From an uncultured Roseburia sp. (GTDB lineage Bacteria; Bacillota; Clostridia; Lachnospirales; Lachnospiraceae), in assembly GCA_910587865.1 (NCBI GenBank), contig CAJUNX010000014.1, forward strand, positions 1-64,000: a stretch of 64,000 nucleotides of DNA, in the 5' to 3' direction. Both the position numbers and the translations under genes were made by a program. The notes under the pieces were generated by a model. It was not told where the DNA came from. It was given only the letters and a program-made list of their open reading frames with translations, and searched no databases. Below are positions 1-9,251 of the stretch, in pieces. Numbering within the stretch: the stretch's first letter is position 1; each line of letters begins with the position of its first letter.

Positions 1-55
1 ATCCTGCTTGTATGCCCGTAAATCAAGGCTTTTTTGAGATAATCAACCATTTTAA

Positions 56-712
56 TTTAAAATAAAACAAAATCATGCCGACATTATCTGTTTTGGAATG
101 ATTGAACTATATGAAAATAAAAGAAATACTTTGTATCTTCCACAGTCTGCAGAGATCGTAAATACAGAAGAAGCTTTAAAAAGATTAATGATCGGAACAA
201 ATTGCGGACCATCAGTTTGCAATAAATTATTTAAACGGTCTATGTTTGAAAATATTCAGTTTCCAGTAGGAAAAATATCAGAAGATATTGCTGTTATCTA
301 TAATATATTCGATCACGCACACCAGGTGGAATTTATAAATGAAAGTTTTTATTATTACAGACACAGGTCGAACAGTATAACCACGGCTCCATATAGTATA
401 AAAAATCTTGTTATTGTAGATTATGCAAAAGATATGATCTGCTATATGAGAGAAAAACATCCTGCGTTAGTTGGTTATGCACAAACGTATTATGCCAATA
501 CGTTAATTAGTGTAAGTTCAAGAATTTTGGCTTTAAATAATAAAGAAAAAAAATTGTATAAGCAGAAACTATCCGAGTACAAAAAAGAACTAAGAAAATA
601 CAGAAAATTTCTCAGAACAACGACAGAAAAGATAAAATATTTATTGATAAAGACTAATATGTATGGCCTTATATTGAACACTATTGTAAAGCTTAGACGC
701 AAATATTTTTAA
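56..712 (+). pseudogene. Glycosyltransferase family 2, C-terminal part; 5' end frame-disrupted
   Basis: The frame is open from base 56, directly after a TAA at 53-55, to the stop at 712. The first codons before the first Met (98) read ADIICFG, which resembles the segment after the GT-A core of family 2 glycosyltransferases, and the rest (CNKLFKR, then FYYYRHRSNSIT) fits the usual GT2 C-terminal half. The nucleotide-sugar-binding N-terminal half is absent in this frame. Another frame upstream (about 3-55) reads FFEIINHFNLK and then stops, which could be the preceding GT2 piece, so a frameshift in the A-rich tract 58-71 is the simplest reading. As it stands the product lacks the catalytic DxD region and would be inactive. 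The gene may begin outside the window. Very AT-rich. Confidence 0.6.
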
Positions 713-721
713 TGAAAGAAT

Positions 722-1885
722 ATGAATATTAAAAAAAACATTATTAATCAAGTAAAAATATATGATTTTATTTGCCGCATTCATCATTTTATTGATAATC
801 GAAATTATAACAAATTGCTTTTGGATATAGAATCGATAGATTCTATTTTAGATTATGAAAGATTTAAGCAGGTGATACAACCGGTTTTTAGTCAAAAAAA
901 ACCGATTTTTCTTTATCGCTACTCACAACCATCTTATTTCTACGGCTATTATGATTCTCTTATAAATTATTCGGGAGTAGATAAAAAGGAGTTCGTTTTT
1001 CCAGTATTTTCAAATATGGAACATGGAATGGCTAATATTGATAGTAATAGGGATTTCTTTTCTCCTGATTCACTATGCTACTGTTCTCACAGTGATTATC
1101 GACGAAAAGAAATACATCAAATTGCGCCAAAAAGAATGTATTTTTCTATAGGGCCATATATCCATTATGCAGAAAAATATTATGATGAAGAAAAGGAAAG
1201 AAACTTCAAAAAATCGTTAGGAAAAACATTATTAGTATTTCCATTTCATAAGTGCGAAAATGAGCTAAATGGAAAAGGTTCAGAAAATGTTTTGATGGAT
1301 ATCGTATATTCTAAATATGCTAAAAAATTTGATACTATTCTTGTTTGTGCATATTGGTTTGATGTAAATGATGCAATTTTTGATAAATACAAAGAAAGGG
1401 GAGCACATATTGTTTCAGCGGGATTCAGAGGAGATTCGCATTTTATCAGGCGATTAAAAACAATAATTTCATTATGTGACGCGGCGATTATGGATGAAGT
1501 AGGAACAAACCTGGGCTTTTGCTATTATATGGGAAAAACGGTATACCTTGAGAAAAGAGAATGCCGATTTAATGACGACTTATTAAAAACAAATACCGCA
1601 AAATTTATAAAGGCATTTTATACAGACAATTTTAAATTCAGTGAAGAACAGATAAAATTACAAAAGGAGTTATATAACTATTATTGGGGAGGAGACTGCA
1701 TTAAAAGTGTTGATGAAATAAAAGAGATATTGATGTGCGCAAAAGAAGTATTGAAATTGGCTGGCTATAGCATAGAAAAAGATAAAGTGGATCGTGCGAC
1801 TTTAAAATATCTGTATTTTTTAAAGGAAAGCACATTATCAGATTCCAGTTTGAGATACCAGATTTTAAAAAATTCTTTAAATTAA
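722..1885 (+). CDS. Putative GT-B-like surface-polysaccharide protein, function unknown
   Basis: I do not recognise a precise family. The 387-residue protein has no signal peptide or membrane segment. Its second half alternates strands and helices in a Rossmann-like way: LLVFPFHKCENE near 170, then DTILVCAYWF, GAHIVSAGF and VGTNLGFCYYMGKTVYL near 260-280. Capsule-type GT-B proteins often end in a similar G-x-x-Y-x-x-GK element that reads a donor site. It lies 9 bases after the truncated GT2 gene and 12 bases before pseB, in an AT-rich segment with matching base use, so it probably belongs to the same imported block. A role in transfer or modification of a surface sugar is inference from position only. 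Confidence 0.45.
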   Translation: MNIKKNIINQVKIYDFICRIHHFIDNRNYNKLLLDIESIDSILDYERFKQVIQPVFSQKKPIFLYRYSQPSYFYGYYDSLINYSGVDKKEFVFPVFSNMEHGMANIDSNRDFFSPDSLCYCSHSDYRRKEIHQIAPKRMYFSIGPYIHYAEKYYDEEKERNFKKSLGKTLLVFPFHKCENELNGKGSENVLMDIVYSKYAKKFDTILVCAYWFDVNDAIFDKYKERGAHIVSAGFRGDSHFIRRLKTIISLCDAAIMDEVGTNLGFCYYMGKTVYLEKRECRFNDDLLKTNTAKFIKAFYTDNFKFSEEQIKLQKELYNYYWGGDCIKSVDEIKEILMCAKEVLKLAGYSIEKDKVDRATLKYLYFLKESTLSDSSLRYQILKNSLN

Positions 1886-1897
1886 AAGGAGAACGAG

Positions 1898-2893
1898 ATG
1901 ATTAACGGAAAAACAATTTTGATAACTGGCGGAACAGGATCATTTGGCCATCACTTTGTAGATCATGTGTTAAAGCGTTTTACACCGAATAAAATCATTA
2001 TCTATAGTCGGGACGAATACAAACAATTTATAATGAGTAATGAATATAAAGAATATAAGCATATACTTCGTTTTTTTATTGGGGACGTTCGAGACGGTGA
2101 ACGCCTGAAAATGGCAATGAATGGTGTTGACTATGTTATTCATGCTGCAGCATTAAAACAGGTTCCTGCGTGTGAATATAACCCCATAGAAGCAATTAAA
2201 ACAAATATCAATGGTGCAATAAATGTTATTAATGCATCATTAGAAAAACATGTAAGTAAGGTAGTAGCATTAAGTACAGATAAAGCTGTAAATCCTGTAA
2301 ATCTATATGGAGGCACAAAGCTGGTATCTGACAAACTGTTTTGTGCTGCTAATTCATACAGTGGTGACTATGGAACAAAATTTTCAGTAGTAAGATACGG
2401 TAATGTAGCAGGAAGCAGAGGCAGTGTGATTCCATTTTTTCAAAACATTATTAATAATGGTGGAGCAGAGCTTCCTATTACGGATAGCAGAATGACACGA
2501 TTTTGGATCAGTTTGGAACAAGGAGTAGAACTTGTCATTAAAGCCTTAGAAGAAATGCATGGCGGTGAAACATTTATATCCAAAATACCCTCCTTTAAAA
2601 TAACAGATTTAGCTGAAGCAATGCTTCCCGGCTGTAGGAAACCGGAAATTGGAATACGCGAAGGTGAAAAATTACATGAAGTGATGATAACGACCGAGGA
2701 CTCTCCTCTCACATATGAATACGAAAAGCATTTTATTATTTATCCACATTATAACTGGTGGGGGGAGAAAAATATTATTTCTGGCGGAAAGCCTGTCTTA
2801 CCGGAGTTTGAATATTGTTCCGGGACAAATACGGAATGGCTGGATGTCAGACAATTGAGAAAGAAATTAAATACGGATTTGGATTTGCATTAA
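1898..2893 (+). CDS. pseB: UDP-GlcNAc 4,6-dehydratase (inverting), PseB type
   Basis: Cytosolic short-chain dehydrogenase that converts UDP-GlcNAc to the 4-keto-6-deoxy-L-arabino sugar, the first step toward pseudaminic acid. The NAD(P)-binding GGTGSFG is at residues 11-17, SRDEYKQF near 37-44, HAAALKQVP at 82-90, TDK at 127-129 and YGGTK at 137-141 (the YxxxK pair). The length of 331 matches PseB. The start has AAGGAG seven bases upstream. The CapE-like protein near 29 kb is a paralogue with a different signature (IFSRDEKKQDDM), so PseB is assigned here and not there. The matching aminotransferase PseC is about 40 kb away on the other strand, so the pathway is split across the locus. Confidence 0.88.
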   Translation: MINGKTILITGGTGSFGHHFVDHVLKRFTPNKIIIYSRDEYKQFIMSNEYKEYKHILRFFIGDVRDGERLKMAMNGVDYVIHAAALKQVPACEYNPIEAIKTNINGAINVINASLEKHVSKVVALSTDKAVNPVNLYGGTKLVSDKLFCAANSYSGDYGTKFSVVRYGNVAGSRGSVIPFFQNIINNGGAELPITDSRMTRFWISLEQGVELVIKALEEMHGGETFISKIPSFKITDLAEAMLPGCRKPEIGIREGEKLHEVMITTEDSPLTYEYEKHFIIYPHYNWWGEKNIISGGKPVLPEFEYCSGTNTEWLDVRQLRKKLNTDLDLH

Positions 2894-2902
2894 TCTATCA
2901 TC

Positions 2903-4288
2903 ATGAAAAATATTAACAGGATCACACTTTTAAACGTAATTAGTACTTTATTTTTACAAGGGGTATCCTTTTTCACAATTCCACTTTTTACACGCCTTTT
3001 GGGTGCAGAACAGTATGGTTTGTTTTCAGTATATAATTCAAGAGTAACAATTTTAGTCTCTATCATTGGTTTTGGCGTTGGTAGTTCGATCGGAACCGGG
3101 ATTTATTATTTTGGTGAAAAATATATTGAATTTAGAAATAGCATTTTAATATTTATTATCAGTACTGGAATCGGGTTGTTGTTTGTATTAAACATAATAT
3201 CGATTTATGTTTCAGGAAATACAGATTGCAACAATAATCTTACCGGAGTACTACTTTTAACTGCTTTAAGCCAAAGTATTATCAATTTTGCAAATACAGT
3301 TTTTATATATGAAAAAAAAGCAGGAGCTAATCTAATATTATCAGTTTTATTGACCCTGAGTACAGTTGGCTTTTCAATTTATTTAATATTACACTTTAAT
3401 TTTGACAATCGCTATTTAGGAAGAGTATACGGTGTTATAATTCCAACATTGATATGTGCCATTATACTTTCTATTATAATGCTAAAAGGAGCACATATAT
3501 GTATAAAAAGGGAATATATAAGGTATGGTCTAAGTTATGGCATTCCTATCATATTTCATAGTTTAGCTCATAATATTTTATCACAATCTGACAGGCTGAT
3601 GATGGAACATATGAGTATCCCATCATCTGAAATAGGCATATATAGTTTCTTTTATACTTTTTCTTCAGTGTTAATGATTCTGATGAACACGTTGTGTAAT
3701 TCATGGGTTCCTTTTTATTATGAAGATATTAACTGTGAAAAAACTTTTGAAATGAACAATAAATGTCAGAATTTATTAGAATTATTTTCTGTGCTGATAG
3801 TTGGATTTCTTTTGCTTTCCAGGGAAGTAAGCCATTGGTTTGCCAATGAAGAGTTTTGGGATGGGATGAATATTATTCCTTTCATCGTAGCAGGTATTTC
3901 TTTTACCATCATGTATCAGTTCCCAATAAGTTATGAATTATATTACAAAAAAGCAAAAGCTGTTGCTTTTGGAACAGCAGGAGCAGCAATGTTAAATATT
4001 GTTTTAAATGTTGTATTAATTCCATCAAATGGCATGTATGGTGCAGCAATATCAACTGCGATTTCTTATGGCCTACTTTTCGTTTTTCATTTCATAATTG
4101 CAAATAATATTAAAGGTAAAATATATCATTTGAAATTCGAATTCTTTTTGCCAGTAATTATTTTAGTTGGAGCCAGTTGTATTGGATTTTATTTATTAAA
4201 AGATTTCCCTGTTTTGAGATGGGCTTTAGGAATGGGGATGGGAATATGTGAAATATATCGAATAAAAAAAAGGGGCTCCGTTTTTTAA
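2903..4288 (+). CDS. Wzx-type oligosaccharide flippase
   Basis: A 461-residue, very hydrophobic protein with about 12-14 predicted membrane segments. The N-terminal pattern (NVISTLFLQGVSFFTIPLF, then RLLGAEQYGLFSVY) is typical of the polysaccharide transporter/MOP family, which moves undecaprenyl-linked repeat units across the membrane. It starts nine bases after pseB without a clear Shine-Dalgarno sequence, suggesting translational coupling. It is one of three flippases in the window (others at 30.6 and 43.5 kb). The last residues (GICEIYRIKKRGSVF) are charged and cytosolic. Substrate cannot be told from sequence. Confidence 0.85.
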   Translation: MKNINRITLLNVISTLFLQGVSFFTIPLFTRLLGAEQYGLFSVYNSRVTILVSIIGFGVGSSIGTGIYYFGEKYIEFRNSILIFIISTGIGLLFVLNIISIYVSGNTDCNNNLTGVLLLTALSQSIINFANTVFIYEKKAGANLILSVLLTLSTVGFSIYLILHFNFDNRYLGRVYGVIIPTLICAIILSIIMLKGAHICIKREYIRYGLSYGIPIIFHSLAHNILSQSDRLMMEHMSIPSSEIGIYSFFYTFSSVLMILMNTLCNSWVPFYYEDINCEKTFEMNNKCQNLLELFSVLIVGFLLLSREVSHWFANEEFWDGMNIIPFIVAGISFTIMYQFPISYELYYKKAKAVAFGTAGAAMLNIVLNVVLIPSNGMYGAAISTAISYGLLFVFHFIIANNIKGKIYHLKFEFFLPVIILVGASCIGFYLLKDFPVLRWALGMGMGICEIYRIKKRGSVF

Positions 4289-4344
4289 CCATTAATACGT
4301 CATTATATATACTGATATTCAATTAATAATTAAGAGGAATATAG

Positions 4345-5127
4345 ATGAATAAAAAGGCAAATTTAAACAAACTTAACAGTTTGCTGGGTCAGGGCGAAAA
4401 TATTATCCAATACCTTACAAAAAATCATATGGAAGATACATCCGTCGAGGATGAGATGATCAGTTATGACCTAAGGGCTGGAGAAGATATCCGAAGATAT
4501 GAGCAGAACCCTGAGTTGGAAAATCGCGTTGTAGAAAAAATTAAAAGTTATATCAAAGAAACGGGATATGATGCTGCCAGTATTGTTGAGTGTGGATCTG
4601 GAGAAGGCCTGAATTTAACCGGAATAATCAGTGATAAGGAGTGCAAATATTCATGGGCCAGGGGTGTGGATATTTCCTGGTCAAGATCATTTGTTGCTCA
4701 AAGATATTCCAGGGGAAAAATACCTGAAAACATTGATGCAGATTTTATTGTGGGAGATTTTTTTCAGCTTCCATTTAAGGATAATTCTATAGATATCGTT
4801 TATACCATGCAGGGAATCTATGGAATGGGTGGACGGGAAAAGACGTTATTAACAGAGCTATACAGAATTACAAAGGGATATCTTATTTTAATTGAACCTT
4901 CATACGAACTTGGTGGAGATAATGCAAAGAAACGTATGGAGCGTTTGGGATATGTAAAAGGGTTACCAGCAACAGCAGATGAAATGGGACTGAATGTTGT
5001 AAAATATGAGTTGTTTGGCGAAGACATTAATCCTTTAAATCCAGCGGCAGTACTAATGATAAAAAAAAATGGCGAAAACTGCTGTACAGGATCCTTTATG
5101 CTGTCCAATAACCCGGACAGATATTGA
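4345..5127 (+). CDS. SAM-dependent class I methyltransferase, C-terminus shifted out of frame
   Basis: Cytosolic methyltransferase domain. SAM-binding motif I is VECGSGEG at residues 81-88, with GVDIS near 106 and GDFFQLPF near 136 as the later motifs. RBS AGAGGA lies eight bases before the ATG. The domain appears complete through AAVLMIKK, then a run of nine A (5061-5069) is followed by 18 unrelated residues and a stop. In the +1 frame the following sequence is a zinc-ribbon-like tail (next entry); loss of one A would fuse the two. The gene begins the compact unit up to 11.75 kb, so the substrate may be a sugar intermediate, but this is a guess from position. Functional call good, exact substrate unknown. 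Confidence 0.75.
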   Translation: MNKKANLNKLNSLLGQGENIIQYLTKNHMEDTSVEDEMISYDLRAGEDIRRYEQNPELENRVVEKIKSYIKETGYDAASIVECGSGEGLNLTGIISDKECKYSWARGVDISWSRSFVAQRYSRGKIPENIDADFIVGDFFQLPFKDNSIDIVYTMQGIYGMGGREKTLLTELYRITKGYLILIEPSYELGGDNAKKRMERLGYVKGLPATADEMGLNVVKYELFGEDINPLNPAAVLMIKKNGENCCTGSFMLSNNPDRY

Positions 5128-5275
5128 ACTTATTGGTAATGCCTATTATTCAAAATATGCAATGCTTTCATATCCTGTTTTGAACGGGATAGCCTGCCTT
5201 ACAAAAGAGAATGCAGTTGTAGCTTCGAAAATGAATGAAATATACATAGATCGGATTGAGGAATATGAAAAATAA
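5069..5275 (+). CDS. Trm112-like zinc-ribbon tail, probably the displaced C-terminus of the methyltransferase
   Basis: The 68-residue frame begins with the last A of an A9 run inside the methyltransferase gene. It reads LCCPIT at 10-15, then AYYSKYAMLSYPVLNGIACL, with Cys12 and Cys43. CPxT followed by YPVxxGIxxL is the signature of the small Trm112-like (YcaR) domain, commonly fused to or partnering methyltransferases. There is no ribosome binding site of its own. With eight A instead of nine, the upstream protein would continue as VLMIKKMAKTAV and on through this domain. I therefore read it as part of one disrupted or slippage-dependent gene. It overlaps the next gene's start region by a few bases. 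Confidence 0.65.
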   Translation: MAKTAVQDPLCCPITRTDIELIGNAYYSKYAMLSYPVLNGIACLTKENAVVASKMNEIYIDRIEEYEK

Positions 5276-6287
5276 AAAGTTCAAAGCTGTAGTGATCGGT
5301 ATCGGAAACATCGGAATGATGTATGATTTTGACAGCCTGCGGCCCCATCCTTCTTCTCATGTTATGGGATATTGTGAAAATAATGTTTTCGAATTGACAG
5401 GAGTAGTCGAAAGTGATTCTTCCAAAGAAACGCTGTTAAGAAAATTTTCCAAAGATACATTATTCTTTAAAACTTTAGAGGAAGCCTTTACCAAAGAGGC
5501 ATTCGTATCTGCAGATGTGATCAGCATATGCACACCTCCTGACACGCATTTTGAAATACTAAAGTTTTTGGCAGACCGGGATATCGGATCGATCTATTTT
5601 TGTGAAAAACCGCTTGTTAACAGTACGGAAGAAGCCAGAGAGTTAAAGAATCTCATGACAGGGAAAAGACAGGTTATTATCCCGAATATAACAAGAAGAT
5701 GGAATACCGGATTAAGAAAGATTATCGATATGATACGTTCTGAACAGTTCGGAAAGCTTCTGAAGATACATGTAAGATATACAAGAGGTATATTTAACAC
5801 AGGGTCACATATGTTTGATCTGATACATATGTGGACAGGAGACAGAATCAGACGTGTAAAGGTTCTGAGTGAAACACCTACTTCTGCTGTGCCGGAACGG
5901 TCTTTTTCATTTTATTTTGAACTTGGAAACAATGTAAGCGGATTTGCGGAAGCAATGGATGATCGCAACTATTACCTGTTTGAATACGACCTGTTCTTTT
6001 CAGATGGGAAAATAGAAGTAAGGGATTGTGGTGACACGGTTATTTACTATAAAACGGATCACCACCATTTATACAGTGCATTTCGGGAACTGAAACCAAT
6101 CGACCAGATCAGTGGGCTGCTTTCAGACTCAGGGATGAGGAATGCAATTGCGAATATAGAAAGAAGTCTGCAGAAAACGGATGAGCCGTACTGTGCTATG
6201 GAAGATGCGATTTGTCCGCTTTATATTGCCGAGGCATTAGAAAAATCATATATTACACATGAAATGGAGGAACTGACGTATGAGTAA
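5265..6287 (+). CDS. Gfo/Idh/MocA-family sugar oxidoreductase
   Basis: NAD(P)-dependent cytosolic oxidoreductase. The nucleotide-binding GIGNIG is near residue 12, CEKPLVN near 113 (the EKP motif with the catalytic lysine) and a histidine-bearing SHMFDLIH helix near 180. The length of about 340 is normal. I place the start at ATG 5265 after GAGG; a TTG at 5256 is the alternative. The gene overlaps the next one by eight bases. Gfo/Idh enzymes next to DegT aminotransferases usually oxidise a hydroxyl to a ketone that the aminotransferase then converts to an amine, as in WbpB/WbpE and NtdC/NtdA. That pairing is the likely role here, on an unknown nucleotide or phospho-sugar. Confidence 0.85.
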   Translation: MKNKKFKAVVIGIGNIGMMYDFDSLRPHPSSHVMGYCENNVFELTGVVESDSSKETLLRKFSKDTLFFKTLEEAFTKEAFVSADVISICTPPDTHFEILKFLADRDIGSIYFCEKPLVNSTEEARELKNLMTGKRQVIIPNITRRWNTGLRKIIDMIRSEQFGKLLKIHVRYTRGIFNTGSHMFDLIHMWTGDRIRRVKVLSETPTSAVPERSFSFYFELGNNVSGFAEAMDDRNYYLFEYDLFFSDGKIEVRDCGDTVIYYKTDHHHLYSAFRELKPIDQISGLLSDSGMRNAIANIERSLQKTDEPYCAMEDAICPLYIAEALEKSYITHEMEELTYE

Positions 6288-7563
6288 ATGTGCAATTCTG
6301 GGCGGGAAGCCGGTCAGGGAAAAGGCTATACCATGGGTTGGAACCATGGGAAAAGAGGAGAAAGAAGCTGTACTTGAAGTTATGGATACAGGTGTTCTGT
6401 CAGATTTCCTGGCGAATTCCGGAGATAAGTTTTTAGGTGGAAGAAAAGTAAAAGAGCTGGAAGCCGCTTTTGCAGAAAGATTTCATTCTAAACATGCGAT
6501 TTCCGTCAATTCAGCGACAACAGCACTGCACACAGCTGTTGCGGCTTGTGGAATCGGGCCTGGGGATGAAGTGCTGGTTTCGCCATACACTATGGTTGCA
6601 TCTGCCAGCGCAATACTTATGAATGGTGGTATTCCTGTTTTCGTTGATATTGATGAAAATACATATACAATGAATCCGAGTCTTATAGAGCGCTGGATCA
6701 CTCCAAGGACAAAGGCGATTCTGACCGTGAATATTTTTGGGTTTCCAGGATATTTAAAGGAAATCAGGGCAATAGCAGATAAATACGGGCTGCTGCTTAT
6801 TGAGGATAATGCGCAGGCGCCGGGAGCAACAGTGAACGGGACAGAGGCAGGTACCATAGGTGATATTGGTATTTTCAGCCTTAATTATCATAAGATCATT
6901 CAGAGCGGAGAAGGTGGTGTTTTAGTCACTGATTCTGACGAGCTGGCATGGAGATGCCAGCTTATTCGTAATCATGGTGAAGTCGCGCTGGACGAGCTGA
7001 ATGATATGGAAACAGCGGTGCTTGGAAACAATTACAGAATGAGTGAATTACACGCAGCAATAGGAATTGAACAGCTGAAAAAACTGGATCTGTTTCTTGA
7101 AAGCAGAAGAATGCTTGCAGCCCGGCTGTCAAAAGCCTTAAAGGAAATCAGGGGGCTGACAGGCGTGTTTCTGCCAGAAGGCTATACGCATTCTTATTAT
7201 TTATACCCTATAAAATTCGACAGGAATGAGTGGAAAATAAGCAGAAAGTTGTTTGCAGATGCTGTTTCGGCAGAAGGGTTTCCTTTAGGCGTTGGATATG
7301 TGAAACCGATATATCTTATGAATCTCTACAGACATAAACATATTATAAACGAAAAATCCACTTTCCCGTTCAGTATGGTGGATAAACTGACGCAGGAATA
7401 TCAGAAAGGTTTGTGTCCGGTTGTGGAAAGAATGCACTATGAGGAGCTGGTAACGGCAGATGTGTGCAGACTGCCATATACCGAAAATGATATTGATGAT
7501 TTTGTCGAAGCGCTGGAAAAAGTAAGAAGTGCCCAGGACGAGTTGTCAGGGCTTGGGGACTGA
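6280..7563 (+). CDS. DegT/DnrJ/EryC1 sugar aminotransferase
   Basis: PLP-dependent aminotransferase of 427 residues. Asp176 in IEDNAQAPGA should bind the pyridine nitrogen, and Lys205 in SLNYHKIIQSGEGG should form the Schiff base. NSATTALHTA near 77 binds the phosphate, and GNNYRMSELHAA near 246 is the family signature. RBS GGAGG lies nine bases upstream, inside the end of the oxidoreductase gene. It differs from the PseC copy at 42 kb: it lacks YGRQ and GPKVKELE and has an insert FLANSGDKFLGG. Together with the Gfo/Idh gene it probably installs an amino group on a keto-sugar. Exact substrate not known. Confidence 0.85.
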   Translation: MSKCAILGGKPVREKAIPWVGTMGKEEKEAVLEVMDTGVLSDFLANSGDKFLGGRKVKELEAAFAERFHSKHAISVNSATTALHTAVAACGIGPGDEVLVSPYTMVASASAILMNGGIPVFVDIDENTYTMNPSLIERWITPRTKAILTVNIFGFPGYLKEIRAIADKYGLLLIEDNAQAPGATVNGTEAGTIGDIGIFSLNYHKIIQSGEGGVLVTDSDELAWRCQLIRNHGEVALDELNDMETAVLGNNYRMSELHAAIGIEQLKKLDLFLESRRMLAARLSKALKEIRGLTGVFLPEGYTHSYYLYPIKFDRNEWKISRKLFADAVSAEGFPLGVGYVKPIYLMNLYRHKHIINEKSTFPFSMVDKLTQEYQKGLCPVVERMHYEELVTADVCRLPYTENDIDDFVEALEKVRSAQDELSGLGD

Positions 7564-8552
7564 TGGATATGAAAATCCTGTTTACTGCCACTGATCCCGG
7601 TGGATATGATGTTATTTTTCCGGTTTACTCAAAAATGAAAAAGGAAATAAAGGAATGCCGGCTCCTGTTAATGGAGCCGGCTTCATTTAAATCGCCAGAA
7701 TACAGCTGTGAGAAAAATGATTTATTACCTTTTGTGGATTCCTTTCTTCAAAAAGGAGATATCTTAGTAACAGGAACAGGATGGAAAAACGATTCGGAAC
7801 GAAACGCTGTTATTTTATGCAGGGAAAAGGGAATAAAGACTGTATCTATCCTGGATTACTGGAATAATTACGTCTTGAGATTTAGGGCTCAGGATGGTAC
7901 TGTGGTTTTTCCTGATTACTATTTTATGATGGATGAAACCGCAGAGAATGAGGCAGTGAAAGAAGGCGTGAACCCTTCCATCATCCGTATCGCAGGACAT
8001 CCCGGACTGGATTATTTTATTCATAAAAAAATCAATCTGAGCCGGGCAGCCGGTATTGTTTTTCTGTCATCTCCTGTTTCAGAGCTTTATGGTAAAAAAC
8101 TGGGCTATACCGAGTTTGAAGCTACAGAAGATATTATAAATATATGCAGACGTATGGATATTCCATTCTCCATTAAATTTCATCCCAAAGATACCATTCA
8201 ATATAAAAAACAATACAGCTGCTTTTCTGCCGAAGGCCAGATGGAAGATCTTGTCTCAAAATATAAGATCATAATCAGCACATATTCTGTGGCACTTCTT
8301 CAGTGCTGGTTAATGGGCGCATCAGTAATCAGTTACCAGCCTCATTTGAAGTCAGATGATATGTGTATTACCAATAAGCTTGGTATCACGGAAGGAATCT
8401 ATACAAAAGAGGATCTGGAGCACCTGCTTAAAGATGGCAATACAGTCAGAAAGGACATAGAAGGTCCGGAATGGCTGGATGGAAATTCCACAGACAGATG
8501 TGTCAGAATGCTTACTGATATCATAGAAACAACTTATACAGAAGGGAGATAA
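7563..8552 (+). CDS. GT-B-fold protein of unknown function in the nonulosonate unit
   Basis: A 329-residue cytosolic protein overlapping the aminotransferase stop by one base. It begins KILFTATDPGG, followed by SILDYWNNYVLRF near 95, FPDYYFMMDETA near 117, IAGHPGLD at 143-150, KFHPKD with His-Pro at 207-208, and IISTYSVAL at 237-245. The pattern recalls UDP-GlcNAc 2-epimerase, CDP-glycerol transferase or KpsS-like GT-B folds. The HP and ISTYS pieces also echo bacterial sialyltransferases, but there is no acidic D/E-D/E-G element. In this position, between an aminotransferase and a CMP-sugar synthetase, it could be a nucleotide-sugar hydrolase/2-epimerase (the PseG/NeuC step) or a transferase. 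Unresolved. Confidence 0.5.
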   Translation: MDMKILFTATDPGGYDVIFPVYSKMKKEIKECRLLLMEPASFKSPEYSCEKNDLLPFVDSFLQKGDILVTGTGWKNDSERNAVILCREKGIKTVSILDYWNNYVLRFRAQDGTVVFPDYYFMMDETAENEAVKEGVNPSIIRIAGHPGLDYFIHKKINLSRAAGIVFLSSPVSELYGKKLGYTEFEATEDIINICRRMDIPFSIKFHPKDTIQYKKQYSCFSAEGQMEDLVSKYKIIISTYSVALLQCWLMGASVISYQPHLKSDDMCITNKLGITEGIYTKEDLEHLLKDGNTVRKDIEGPEWLDGNSTDRCVRMLTDIIETTYTEGR

Positions 8553-8555
8553 AAT

Positions 8556-9251
8556 ATGAAATTAGCGGTAATTACAGCAAGAGGAGGAAGCAAACGCATT
8601 CCACGGAAAAATATTAAAAATTTTTGTGGTGAACCAATCATCTCATATTCCATAAAAGCAGCGCTTGAAAGCGGTTTGTTTGATGAGGTTATGGTATCAA
8701 CCGATGATGAGGAGATTGCAGAAATTGCAAAACGATATGGTGCCAGCGTTCCTTTTATGAGAAGTGCAGAAACAAGTAATGATTTCGCGACTACATCCGA
8801 TGTTTTAGACGAAGTAATATCTGAATATAAGAAACGCGGAAAAACATTTGAATATTTTGCGTGCATTTATCCGACGGCACCTTTTGTAACGCCCGAGAAG
8901 CTGATCAGGGCATATCAGATGCTGACAGAAAATGATACGGATTCTGTACTGCCGGTCGTACAGTTCAGTTATCCGCCACAGCGTGCGGTAATAAAAAACG
9001 GCGACTATGTTGTTTTTCAGTATATAGAAAATCGTTATACAAGAAGTCAGGATTTGGATCCAATCTATCACGACTGCGGTCAGTTTTACTTTTTCAAAAC
9101 AGAAAAATTTGTGGAACAGCATGATCTTGTATTAACAAAGACTCTCCCATTCTATATTAATGAACTGGAAGTACAGGATATTGATAATATTACAGACTGG
9201 GAAATTGCTGAATTGAAATATAAGCTGATGGTTAGAAAACATGACAAATAA
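8556..9251 (+). CDS. pseF: CMP-nonulosonate synthetase, PseF type
   Basis: Activates a nine-carbon keto-acid sugar with CTP to its CMP derivative. The CTP-binding signature TARGGSKRIPRKN is at residues 7-19, followed by CGEPIISYSIKAALESGLFDEVMVSTD, typical of PseF. QDLDPIYHDCGQFY near 160 matches the substrate region of the family. RBS GAAGGGAG is well placed. A second copy lies at 41.5 kb; the two are clearly homologous but differ throughout, so they are not a recent duplication and may serve different sugars. It overlaps the next gene by 11 bases. Family assignment strong; that the sugar is pseudaminic acid itself is inference. Confidence 0.85.
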   Translation: MKLAVITARGGSKRIPRKNIKNFCGEPIISYSIKAALESGLFDEVMVSTDDEEIAEIAKRYGASVPFMRSAETSNDFATTSDVLDEVISEYKKRGKTFEYFACIYPTAPFVTPEKLIRAYQMLTENDTDSVLPVVQFSYPPQRAVIKNGDYVVFQYIENRYTRSQDLDPIYHDCGQFYFFKTEKFVEQHDLVLTKTLPFYINELEVQDIDNITDWEIAELKYKLMVRKHDK

